A model generated the notes under the pieces. That model saw only the letters and a list, made by a program, of their open reading frames with translations, made no database searches and had not been told where the DNA came from. Made by a program: the position numbers and the translations under genes. Shown one piece after another: positions 33,808-43,439 of a stretch of 64,000 nucleotides of DNA. The stretch spans positions 12,596,001 through 12,660,000 of the forward strand of contig NC_053201.1 in assembly GCF_905163445.1 (NCBI RefSeq), in the 5' to 3' direction. This DNA is from Pararge aegeria (Eukaryota; Arthropoda; Insecta; Lepidoptera; Nymphalidae). Each line of letters begins with the position of its first letter. The first letter of the stretch is position 1.

Positions 33808-34089
33808 TTAAATAAAAAAATGAAATAAATTGTAAAAAAGAACGAATAAAACTAACACAAACAGTAAGTTTTTAACAGTATAAAGTAAACAAGTAAAATT
33901 GTAGAATAAAAAAATGTTCAAAAATAAACAAAACAACAATATATAACTGATTAAATTACTTACTATTTATCTATTTATTTCGAACAAAACTCATTTTGCA
34001 TAGATAAATCGCTGCTTCAATTTGTAAGCTAAGGATTTCTTTAGCTTGTGAATTCGCTAAGAGTATTGTCACATGTGCGGAACGGAGGA

Positions 34090-34385
34090 GTAGGATCATT
34101 CCAGATCTTGATTTTGATTTGATTTATTTGGCCTTCCCCTTTGTTTCTGCTCGCTACTCCAGTCAATCCAGAAGCCTAACAGGCTGCCCAGGTTGGCGAA
34201 GACTTCCGGGAAAGTGAATGTGGATCTAAGCTAGACTTTGCTTTGTTTTGCTACGCCCGTGCACTCCAGTATCACATGCGTTGGTATTTCCTCCGATTCT
34301 ATGGATGGACACAGAAGGCTTTGGTCCCACCTACTCGTACATCCTGTGTCCGAGCGGAGTAGTTTATTAGTAAAGCATTGATTTG
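34090..34385 (-). mobile_element. LINE C-terminal fragment (RNase-H type)
   Basis: The minus strand reads SLLCPSIESEEIPTHVILEC, then FPEVFANLGSLLGFW in a second frame. The CxxxxExxTHVxLEC and NLGxLLGFW patterns fit the polyprotein C-terminus of R1/I-group LINEs. Confidence 0.6.
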
Positions 34386-34527
34386 AGTTTGGAAATGCGT
34401 CCTTAGTCTGTCGACGGTCAGTTGCGTTTGCCCAAAGAAATGATTTTATTATTAATAATTGAATTAACTTTCAATTAAATCCGTCAACTATTATTTTCAA
34501 ATTGTTAGTGTGTTAGTGTTATGTGTA

Positions 34528-34965
34528 AAGCGTCGATAGCCCAGTGGTTAGGACTCCGGCTTCACTATCGGGGGGCCGAGTTCAAATCCCAGTAGGTACG
34601 CATCTCCAACTTTTATAAGTTACTAGTTGTCCCGGCGAACTTAGTACCGCCGATCATTTTTTTTTTTTAGAATGTTATATTTTAATACTTATTATCCTGT
34701 TCGGGTCTAAGAGGAATCCAAAATATCAATTATCATAAAAATTGGTCCAGCCGTTCTTGAGTTATAAATGGTGTAACTAACACAACTTTCTTTTTTATAT
34801 ATAGATGTGCGATTTAAGTAATTTAAATATCACTTGCTTCAACGGTGAAAGAAAACTACATGCCTGAGAGTTCTCTATAATGTTTGCAAAGGCGTATGAA
34901 GTCCACCAATCTGAACCAGCCAGCGTGGTGGACTACGGTCTAAGCCCTTTTCATTTAAAGTCATA
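34528..34965 (+). mobile_element. SINE family B, complete but split by a Helitron
   Basis: Head GATAGCCCAGTGGTTAGGAC (A-box), B-box GAGTTCAAATCCCAGTAG, up to 34622. It resumes at 34806 with GTGCGATTTAAGTAATTT and runs to GTGGTGGACTACGGTCTAAG. Confidence 0.85.
34623..34805 (-). mobile_element. Non-autonomous Helitron, 183 bp, nested in SINE B
   Basis: Read on the minus strand, it starts TCTATATATAAAAAAG after an A and ends GGGACAACTAG before a T. A stem CGGCG/CGCCG sits about 10 nt upstream of the CTAG end. Insertion between A and T, a TC start, a 3' hairpin and a CTAG end are the full Helitron hallmarks. It carries no coding sequence. Confidence 0.88.
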
Positions 34966-35555
34966 GTCAAAGTCAAAAATATCTTTATTCAAGTAGGGCC
35001 CATAGGTGGCACTTGTTATCACCATCTCACAATGTCATTTAAAATTATTAGAAGAGCAACCTGGTTAGAGCAATAATTCACACCCAAGCTTTTTTATCGA
35101 TTACGTAGTCCTTTATACTACAATAGGACTTTTCAAAAAGGTTGATGCGATGATATGTGTTTAGTTTTTGGATCAGACTTTTGACTGACTTTGACTTTTT
35201 ATCTCGCTAACACAGAAAATCAACGCTGACTCAGTGGCGGGCTGAATCTAAATATCTTAATGTATTCAAAACATAAAAACAACATATTATATTTAGTTAC
35301 CTATTCACGATCATGTTCTTCTGACAACACAATGTAACTTTATTGGTATGTAGACGATTAAAATCTAAATTGGGTTTTTCGGCGCAACAAATTTTTTGTT
35401 ATTTTTTTTTTATTGTGTAGATAATCAATGTTATTGTTCAGACTCCTCAAAAAAACCTCAATTAACCTAGAAGACCTATAAACTATTCGGCTTTGTTTTT
35501 CTTTTAACCACCAAAAGGTACCTACCTCTACTGTAAACTGGTTTCAATTTTATTT
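34966..35555. other. LINE tail remnant and spacer
   Basis: AAGTAGGGCCCATAGGTGGC and CACCATCTCACAATG at 34985-35030 resemble the LINE tails at 24700 and 56540. The rest is not recognised. Confidence 0.4.
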
Positions 35556-35760
35556 ATGTATGGAAGTTTGGCCGGAGCTTGGTGTGGTACCAACTGCCGA
35601 AGAAGACGTGCTGCGAAGCGATTTAGCGTTCCGTGGAAACTTACCCTCTCTCATCCTGTCTGGCAGGAGGCTATTAGGCCGTGGCTGGTTACCAACCTAC
35701 CGACAAAGACGTGCCACGAAGCGATTTATCATTTGTTCCGGTACCTAGAAACTTAGAAAA
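35556..35760 (+). mobile_element. Two partial SINE C bodies in tandem
   Basis: GAAGACGTGCTGCGAAGCGA and later AAAGACGTGCCACGAAGCGA are two versions of the same family C segment about 110 bp apart. Confidence 0.6.
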
Positions 35761-35932
35761 CTAAGAGGGGGCTTATAACCGGTTATATTAAATTAAAAAA
35801 AAATTAAAAATAGTTTATTCCGGTAGGAAACAAAATGATATCAATACATCGCTGAAATCTTCTTTTACGCGTAAGAGTACTTATAGTATAACTTCCCTGT
35901 GTCAGAATACTCCGCTTTTCCATCTTTATATA

Positions 35933-36984
35933 TAAAAGGAAGTTGCCTGAGGGTTTCACACCCCCCTCATTGTTGGGTGACTAACCCCCCCTTATTGTGG
36001 GAGCAGACCCGTGCTTTGTAGTGGGCTGGTAATGGGTTGATGTGATGTTGATAGCCATTACCTGTAGACCTGTACCAAATTTATGAGACAATGATGATGG
36101 CATTTTTAAGACCCACTTAAACTTGTTATACCGTTTTGTACCCACTTGATAAGAAACCGCTATGTAAATACCCGTAGTTCTTACTAGTTAAACATGAGAA
36201 AATTATTTGCAAAAAGCGAGCCAAATGCTACTTAAAACTGACAGGCATAAAAATAGCACTTGAAGTAAGAAAAATAATCCAGATATCTGAAGAGAAATAA
36301 AACTAAAATGATAATACTGTATCAGCAGATTTTAAGATAAGATTATATAAGTCAGTGAGATGAAGGTGTGACCGCTCTGATACCCCCGAGGTGCAGGTAC
36401 TTAACGCTTGACTGCGATCTCACCTGCACGGTTCGCACAGGCAGGAAATAATATTATCTTTATATAATAACTGCCATAGTTTTCACTGAAAGAAATCAGA
36501 TACAGCCCTAACATCACATGCAAAATTAAATTCAAGTGATCCCTGTCACTTCATTGAGTTCGCGTCGCGTAGCGTAGGTACTATGCGCGTGTCGGTCTTC
36601 AATAAGGTTGTCATAGTGGACGGTCCTTCTCCCATAATTAGAAGGGGTTAAGGCAGTGGTCCACCCCGCTGGGCCAGTGCGGATTGGTGGACTCCACATA
36701 ACTTTGATAATATTATGGATAACTTTCAGGTGTGCAGGTTTCCTCACGCTGTTTTCCTTCAAACAAGTGATGTTTTAATTACTTGAAACGCACATAACTT
36801 AGAAAAGTTAATGCGTGCTTGGGACTCGCCCCCCTTAAGTGGAGTCGAAGTCCTACCCACTAGGCTATCGCCGCTTAGTGCACCTATTATTTGGATATTA
36901 TTTCCACACTTGCGCCAATGCTCGGAGAGTTGATAAGACTGTGGAAGAAGATACAAACTCGATGTCGTTACCGACGTCGAGTTA
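35933..36984 (+). repeat. Palindrome 1, left arm, 1052 bp
   Basis: Exact reverse complement, as far as read, of 39475-40526. Coordinates of matching points sum to 76459 throughout, so there are no indels. The arm contains a SINE B tail, repeat G material, a minus-strand SINE B (about 36590-36890) and a repeat D fragment. Confidence 0.92.
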
Positions 36985-37323
36985 ACAGGAAAGTACAAAA
37001 TTTTACGTTTATGGCGTTAGCAATCCAACTAAAATCTAGTAGTAAAAGTTAGTAGTAGTACAAGTTAAGTAAAAGTTTTTGAGGAAGTTTAAATTTTTAT
37101 TCCACTACTAATTAGCCCTTGACTTTAATATTACCGGGTTGTAAGTGATGATCCAGTCTAAGATGGTAGCGGGCTATCCTGTTAGGGTGTATAGCAGTAT
37201 ATATATATCGCTTCATAAGTGCCTGTGATAGGTTTACATGAATAAAGAAATTATTAATTTGAATTTGAATTTATAGGGCGAACCGGAACGCTAAATCTAA
37301 GCTGTCTTTGTCGTCGTAGGTCT

Positions 37324-37862
37324 TTGTCTTCCACCAGACAAACTTGTTCACGCAAAAGTTATAGTTACTTGAGCATATTTTTCAGAAAGCACAACGAGTC
37401 ATTCACTGTTAAAGCTGTAACACTGTGGAACTCGCTCCCCTGGGAAATACGTCATTCCGAAACCATTCACCTGTTTAAACATCGCTTAAAGAATTATTAC
37501 TTATCTATGTAATTGAGTAGTATGTAAGTTTATAATAGCATAAATATATATCACATATATCTATCATAGTATATATAAATTTATGTTGGTATTTGTGTAG
37601 TTAATATGTAAATGTAGTATGTATGTTCATGTAAGTTTATATTACATTTCTTTTTTTTTGTTTTTTTTGTAACTTACTTTATGCACCATCCATTTTCCAC
37701 TCTTTTATCGGCTTCGTACGCTCAGGTTGCCTTTAAAAGATCACTTTTAGTGATAAGGCCGCCTTTGCACCCTAGCACTAAGTACTATTACTGTTTTCCT
37801 TGTATTTTCCTTTTTTTGTTGTGTTGCAATAAAGTTTTTCTATTCTATTCTATTCTATTCTT
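37324..37862 (+). mobile_element. 5'-truncated LINE with (TTCTA)n tail
   Basis: The frame ends HNESFTVKAVTLWNSLPWEI...FKHRLKNYYLSM-stop. This SFxxxAxxLWNSLPxxIR...FKxxLKxYYL pattern is the C-terminus of jockey/CR1-like LINEs. A 3'UTR with GATAAGGCCGCCTTTGCACC, AATAAAG and (TTCTA)4 follows. The close relative at 57350-57688 shares the same 3'UTR. Confidence 0.85.
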
Positions 37863-37884
37863 GTAGTCGGATTTATAATTACTG

Positions 37885-38090
37885 AATTTTCACTGGTCTG
37901 GCCTGGTGCCGGCTTCGGCTGTGGCTAGTTATCACTCTACCGACAAAGACGTGCCGCTAAGCGATTTAGCGTTCCGATATGATGTTGCGTAGAAACTGAT
38001 ACTGATACGTTAACCTAACCTAACCTAACAGTTAGGTCTGTTGCCATCTTTACTTAGCAGCAGGTGAGATTGCAGTCAAGGGCTAACATA
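37885..38090 (+). mobile_element. SINE family C, partial
   Basis: CACTGGTCTGGCCTGGTG, CTACCGACAAAGACGTGCCG, GATTTAGCGTTCCGATATGA and the GGTGAGATTGCAGTCAAGGG tail. Confidence 0.75.
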
Positions 38091-38439
38091 AAAAAATTAC
38101 TCCTAGATAGTGAATAATCGATAAATAGTAATTAATTTATAGCAAGTGGCGAACGTTTATCAGTTATGCGTCTTTATAGTCGATGATTGAGTATTTCCGT
38201 TGAGGGTTATTAACATCTCACTGTTGTAAATAAACTTGACATTACGATAAAACATCAAGATGATTTACGTAACAAAACAGAAATAAGCGTATACACGCTA
38301 GATAGCGAGTTTATCTTAAGAGGGTTTAATCTATTGATAAAAAAGCGTAGATTAATTTTGACATATAACACACGGTTTGAGGTAGGCCGGCACGAGTCAT
38401 AATAAAACTGAAAATAGTAGATTTTTTTATAGTAGTAGT

Positions 38440-38694
38440 TCACGGAGTAAGCAAATGGCCGGGCTGATGGATGGAAAACAGGACAACGGTACGCCGGCGT
38501 TCAAGACTTTGGAGTCTACTGACTACAAGGTCGTTGCTAATGAGTCTCCTAGCACGACGATCCACCGAATCCAAAGCATGGAGCTGGCACTTGGCAGAGC
38601 CATCCCATAAATGGTTGCAGTACTCCATGCTAGACCAAATATGAGTTAGAAGACAACTGGTGGTGACAACCGTATTCTGCTCTGCCGCCGCCAC
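38440..38694 (-). mobile_element. LINE reverse-transcriptase C-terminal fragment
   Basis: The frame reads SSMEYCNHLWDGSAKCQLHA, then DSVDRRARRLI and LERRRTV. This is a recognisable non-LTR RT thumb/C-terminal block (MEYCxHLWDGSxxxxLxxLDxxxxRAxRLI). Confidence 0.8.
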
Positions 38695-39044
38695 ACGGCT
38701 TATATAATATTAGCAAGTGTATATAAATTAAAAAAATTTACTCAAAATACATTGGTCATTACCAAGTAGGAATTCCTGGCAAAATGTTCCTTTAATCATC
38801 AGCTAAAAACCAATTTTATCGCTTCTTCACTGACCCGTTATTATCTTATTATCAAGGACTATCTTGTAGTGGAATAAAGAAAGAAGTCATAAAAGATATA
38901 TACTTACTTTTTTTTTTCAAAGTAACCACAAACTTTATTTTTATTTTTTTCCCACTACAAGTAATCATAATTATTTACTTACTAATGAACCGACGAAAAA
39001 TATATTTTTCTAGGGAAATAATAATTACAAACTAAAATTAATAT

Positions 39045-39260
39045 TTACAATAAATATAAGCAGTCAAACTGTTCTCTTATGGGCATGGTACCCAAAATGC
39101 TGGCGCTATTGCCCCTTTGAATTGCTAGACTTAGCCGTTGGGCTAAATAAGCGTCAGCTCTTGGGTCACCAGACGTAAGGATCAATTTTTGGGACACGAT
39201 GTTAATAAAATTTTTCGTGTCCGAAGACCATGAGCCCATTCTCAAACGCAAGCGCCGCAA
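39045..39260 (-). mobile_element. Probable TE-protein fragment
   Basis: The frame contains LGSWSSDTKNF-like and SGDPRADAYLAQRLSLAIQR residues and RGNSASILGTMP. I associate SGDPR...QRISxAIQRGNxxSILGT with lepidopteran transposable-element proteins, but I cannot name the family. Confidence 0.5.
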
Positions 39261-39474
39261 AAACGTAGTTGTACTTACTAATATACTTACTTAACTATTT
39301 TTAATTATAATTCTTAATGAGACATGGCAGTGAAAGCCATGGCATTCTGCTTGGAACCTTGAACAAACAAACTGACATGAATGCACTAGCTAAGTACGTG
39401 ACTGCATGAGGTCTCTATGAGGTTAAATTAATTATTTGAATAACTTCCTACCTTTGTAATGAAAATAAAATGGG

Positions 39475-40526
39475 TAACTCGACGTCGGTAACGACATCGA
39501 GTTTGTATCTTCTTCCACAGTCTTATCAACTCTCCGAGCATTGGCGCAAGTGTGGAAATAATATCCAAATAATAGGTGCACTAAGCGGCGATAGCCTAGT
39601 GGGTAGGACTTCGACTCCACTTAAGGGGGGCGAGTCCCAAGCACGCATTAACTTTTCTAAGTTATGTGCGTTTCAAGTAATTAAAACATCACTTGTTTGA
39701 AGGAAAACAGCGTGAGGAAACCTGCACACCTGAAAGTTATCCATAATATTATCAAAGTTATGTGGAGTCCACCAATCCGCACTGGCCCAGCGGGGTGGAC
39801 CACTGCCTTAACCCCTTCTAATTATGGGAGAAGGACCGTCCACTATGACAACCTTATTGAAGACCGACACGCGCATAGTACCTACGCTACGCGACGCGAA
39901 CTCAATGAAGTGACAGGGATCACTTGAATTTAATTTTGCATGTGATGTTAGGGCTGTATCTGATTTCTTTCAGTGAAAACTATGGCAGTTATTATATAAA
40001 GATAATATTATTTCCTGCCTGTGCGAACCGTGCAGGTGAGATCGCAGTCAAGCGTTAAGTACCTGCACCTCGGGGGTATCAGAGCGGTCACACCTTCATC
40101 TCACTGACTTATATAATCTTATCTTAAAATCTGCTGATACAGTATTATCATTTTAGTTTTATTTCTCTTCAGATATCTGGATTATTTTTCTTACTTCAAG
40201 TGCTATTTTTATGCCTGTCAGTTTTAAGTAGCATTTGGCTCGCTTTTTGCAAATAATTTTCTCATGTTTAACTAGTAAGAACTACGGGTATTTACATAGC
40301 GGTTTCTTATCAAGTGGGTACAAAACGGTATAACAAGTTTAAGTGGGTCTTAAAAATGCCATCATCATTGTCTCATAAATTTGGTACAGGTCTACAGGTA
40401 ATGGCTATCAACATCACATCAACCCATTACCAGCCCACTACAAAGCACGGGTCTGCTCCCACAATAAGGGGGGGTTAGTCACCCAACAATGAGGGGGGTG
40501 TGAAACCCTCAGGCAACTTCCTTTTA
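39475..40526 (-). repeat. Palindrome 1, right arm, 1052 bp
   Basis: Reverse complement of 35933-36984. It contains the plus-strand version of the SINE B copy (about 39570-39870; A-box GATAGCCTAGTGGGTAGGAC). Its last five bases (TTTTA) are shared with the start of palindrome 2. Confidence 0.92.
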
Positions 40527-41184
40527 GTTTGGGTATACCCCCATTAGAGGGGGAAGTCCCTCATAACCTCCGTCCTGCCCAAGGGTCGGAGGTAGCAATA
40601 AAGTTTTTCTACCACGCCAAAAAAAAAGCCTAAAACAGTCCTAGGCTGGACCTCGTACGACACCCGACGACATCATCAAATGTCTCTTCACATGTTCATA
40701 AAGCTCCCGAAATGTTTTTACTTTAAGTGTTTACGTCACGATTTAAAATTTCCCAAACTCAAAGAATTAAGAACGTACAGAATCCTCATTAAGAAATTAC
40801 TGCATGCAGTGTCCAAAACAGAAAAGGCGTCACGAGCACGTCTCAGTTCACACCCGCGGAATGTTGCAAGCCCTCAAACTTTTTCCATTAACCTAATTTT
40901 ATGGTGGAGTGGTTTTGTTGCTTCAATATTAGTCGTGTACACGGATTCTTTATGTTCTTGATTCTGTGTCCAAAAAATTTAAAAAACAGTTTTCTTCGAA
41001 TGAGATTTATCAAAATAACAAAGTGTTGTTCTGTAAGCTTAGCTGAAAATGGCTTTCCTTGAATCATTTTCCTAAAGTTAGGAACTGGTGGATGGTGGTC
41101 GGTTTGATACGGATAACCTGATATTAAGTCCTGTATGTTCAACTCAATAGATTCAAGGTCTCCACTAAAACAGTAACAAGGTTT
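40522..41184 (+). repeat. Palindrome 2, left arm, 663 bp
   Basis: Reverse complement of 41621-42283, matching coordinates sum to 82805 throughout. It includes a truncated LINE-like 3' end (AATAAAG, ACCACGCC, A-run) at 40526-40640 and a block also found, diverged, near 47060-47130 and 60215-60290. Confidence 0.92.
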
Positions 41185-41620
41185 TGATCTACTTTCAACC
41201 TACAAGTAACCGTTTTGCTTTGGACACTTTGGCACAGGGTCCATGTTGCTCAAAATGGGCATAATTGATGACCTTACATGTAGGACCTGCAACGAGGACG
41301 TCGAGTCCATGGAGCATTTGCTTTGTGAATGCGACGGATTGGCTAGAAAGCGGTTGGACCTCTTGGGAGTGGCCTATCCACAACCAGAGGATTACTGTGC
41401 CTCCAACCTAAAATCTTCAATCAAACTCTTAGAGTGGATATTCGAATCTATTTAGAGTGAGGGGGATTCAAGGACGGGGCGAGCACAAAAGATCCTTGAG
41501 GGTCGAAGTGAATCCGATGAAGCGGGCCTCATTACAAGATAGATAGATACAACCGTTTTGCTAGTCCTAAGCAAACCTAGAATTATAAAGACGTCTTAGC
41601 TAGGTTACTATATTAATAGT
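41185..41620. other. Centre of palindrome 2 with LINE insertion
   Basis: This 436-bp loop contains a 5'-truncated LINE at 41220-41550 between 12-bp direct repeats AACCGTTTTGCT (41208-41219 and 41551-41562). Confidence 0.85.
41220..41550 (+). mobile_element. 5'-truncated LINE with GATA tail and 12-bp TSD
   Basis: The frame reads LLKMGIIDDLTCRTCNEDVE, then SMEHLLCECDGLARKR and LEWIFESI-stop. The CxxC...H...C pattern after an RNase-H-like end is typical of I/R1-group LINE polyproteins. The 3' end is (GATA)n. Direct repeats AACCGTTTTGCT flank it. Confidence 0.85.
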
Positions 41621-42283
41621 AAACCTTGTTACTGTTTTAGTGGAGACCTTGAATCTATTGAGTTGAACATACAGGACTTAATATCAGGTTATCCGTATCA
41701 AACCGACCACCATCCACCAGTTCCTAACTTTAGGAAAATGATTCAAGGAAAGCCATTTTCAGCTAAGCTTACAGAACAACACTTTGTTATTTTGATAAAT
41801 CTCATTCGAAGAAAACTGTTTTTTAAATTTTTTGGACACAGAATCAAGAACATAAAGAATCCGTGTACACGACTAATATTGAAGCAACAAAACCACTCCA
41901 CCATAAAATTAGGTTAATGGAAAAAGTTTGAGGGCTTGCAACATTCCGCGGGTGTGAACTGAGACGTGCTCGTGACGCCTTTTCTGTTTTGGACACTGCA
42001 TGCAGTAATTTCTTAATGAGGATTCTGTACGTTCTTAATTCTTTGAGTTTGGGAAATTTTAAATCGTGACGTAAACACTTAAAGTAAAAACATTTCGGGA
42101 GCTTTATGAACATGTGAAGAGACATTTGATGATGTCGTCGGGTGTCGTACGAGGTCCAGCCTAGGACTGTTTTAGGCTTTTTTTTTGGCGTGGTAGAAAA
42201 ACTTTATTGCTACCTCCGACCCTTGGGCAGGACGGAGGTTATGAGGGACTTCCCCCTCTAATGGGGGTATACCCAAACTAAAA
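41621..42283 (-). repeat. Palindrome 2, right arm, 663 bp
   Basis: Pairs with 40522-41184. This arm carries the start of a retro-insert that continues past 42283 with both target duplications intact, so it looks like the original copy of the pair. Confidence 0.92.
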
Positions 42284-42346
42284 AACCACTACAGCATGTT
42301 CCTCTTGTTGAACGTCCGGAGAGCCAGTTGTATACCTCTCGGACGA
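42179..42346 (-). mobile_element. Short retro-insert with poly(A) and 14-bp TSD
   Basis: Minus-strand LINE-like 3' end of about 168 bp containing AATAAAGTTTTTCTACCACG followed by an A-run. It lies between direct repeats GACTGTTTTAGGCT at 42165-42178 and 42347-42360. Confidence 0.85.
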
Positions 42347-42554
42347 GACTGTTTTAGGCTACTGATCAAAAAGTTTCCAGTGGAAAAAATAGCACTACTA
42401 TTGAACTGGTAATTGAGTTTAACCTAAGTAAATATTAAATTTAGTTTTTAAATAGTTTATTTTAGGTTATAGTTATGTATTAATAAAAATTATATTTTAT
42501 TTAATAAATACAATACATTGTTTAACCTAATGTATATATTTATCTTTTAACCAG

Positions 42555-42989
42555 GTACCAGCCATCCTGACTTCCGTGTGGCTGCTGAAACATATCGGAC
42601 GTAAGGCCGCGTGCGCCACTTTCCTAGCACTGGGCGGTCTCTGCGTCCTCACCCTAGGAGTCATTCCCGACACATTCTGGATGACTCTCACCCTGGGATG
42701 CATTGGAGTCAGCTGCGTTTCCATAGTGTGCACTTGTATCTACATTTATACCTCAGAGTTGTTTCCCACTGTTGTGAGGAATATGGGTATGGGAGCATGT
42801 TCGACGAGCATGCGCGTTGGGTCCATGATAGCGCCGTTCGTGTCTGATTTGTCCAAGACGGTGCCGTGGATGCCAACAGTCATCTTCGGTCTTGCGCCGC
42901 TCGTTGGTGCGTTAGTCTGTCTTTTACTTCCAGAGACTAAGGGGACAGCTTTGCCTGATAGTATTAAGGATGTTAAAGATAGTGCTTAA
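42555..42989 (+). pseudogene. SLC22-type transporter, terminal exon of damaged copy
   Basis: An AG acceptor at 42553-42554 opens a phase-0 exon of 144 codons plus stop, collinear with the last exon of the minus-strand paralogue. It encodes the final membrane helices and includes YTSELFPTVVRNMG, a family-typical stretch, and LLPETKG near the C-terminus. It lacks the last dozen or so residues of the paralogue. The reading frame is open and undamaged, so loss of function, if real, comes from the missing middle exons. The 3' flank carries a SINE at about 43047-43300 and a second SINE at 43314-43436. The first AATAAA is at 43535-43540, so any 3'UTR is built largely of repeats. Confidence 0.85.
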
Positions 42990-43046
42990 ATTTAACATTT
43001 TAATGGTAGCAGCATTAAGATACCATCATATCAATACATTACCGCC

Positions 43047-43300
43047 GTCGGCCGATTGGCGCAGTTTGCAACAACCCTGCTTTCTGAGTCCAAGGCCGTG
43101 GGTTCGATTCCCACAACTGGAAAATGTTTGTGTGTTGAGCATGAATGTTTTTCTGTGTCTGGGTGTTTATATGTATATTCTAAATATTTATGTATATTAT
43201 TCATAAAAATATTCATCAGTCATCTTAGTAACCATAACACGAGCTATGCTTACTTTGGGGCTTGATGGCGATGTGTGTATTGTCGTAGTATATTTATTTT
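43047..43300 (+). mobile_element. SINE family A, full length
   Basis: Head GGCCGATTGGCGCAG, B-box GTGGGTTCGATTCCCACAAC, tail GTCGTAGTATATTTATTTTT. Just downstream of the damaged transporter's stop. Confidence 0.9.
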
Positions 43301-43313
43301 TATTATTAATTTT

Positions 43314-43436
43314 TTACCGGCCCACTACAGGGCACGGGTCCCACAATGAGAAGGGGTTAAGTAGTCCACAGCGCTGGCCTATTGCGGATTTGTGGACTTC
43401 ACACACTAATTGGGCTATCACCGCTCCTTAAGTTAC
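43314..43436 (-). mobile_element. SINE family B with internal deletion
   Basis: ACCGGCCCACTACAGGGCAC through GATTTGTGGACTTCACACAC. It then jumps to the head complement TTGGGCTATCACCGC. Confidence 0.75.
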
Positions 43437-43439
43437 ATA

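Larger units (their letters stand above)
36985..39474. other. Single-copy centre of palindrome 1
   Basis: This 2.49-kb loop holds a SINE C tail (37095-37200), a LINE GAATTT tail (37207-37262), a LINE 3' end (37324-37862), a SINE C body (37885-38090) and LINE fragments on the minus strand (38440-38694 and 39045-39260). No host exon is seen. Confidence 0.8.
33115..42554 (+). other. Gap where transporter exons 2 and 3 should lie
   Basis: The paralogue has two exons (136 and 81 codons) between those homologous to the flanking exons here. No frame on either strand of this 9.4-kb stretch encodes YGRK...SESPRWL or the linker exon. The space is filled by Helitron, SINE and LINE copies and by two long inverted repeats. 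Confidence 0.8.

Noticed and set aside
34531..34605. A tRNA gene
   Set aside because: Followed by the SINE B body and repeated elsewhere in the window.
36532..36762. A conserved duplicated 76-codon gene (also at 39697-39927)
   Set aside because: The identical protein is explained by the palindrome; the frame runs through SINE B sequence.
40680..40961. A conserved duplicated 93-codon gene (also at 41844-42125)
   Set aside because: Identity comes from palindrome 2; no splice or family signal.
40888..41142. A duplicated 84-codon gene (also at 41663-41917)
   Set aside because: Same reason: a palindrome arm, overlapping the other frame antisense.
32710..42989. A functional two-exon transporter gene
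   Set aside because: Exon phases are incompatible (2 to 0) and direct splicing hits a stop within about five codons.
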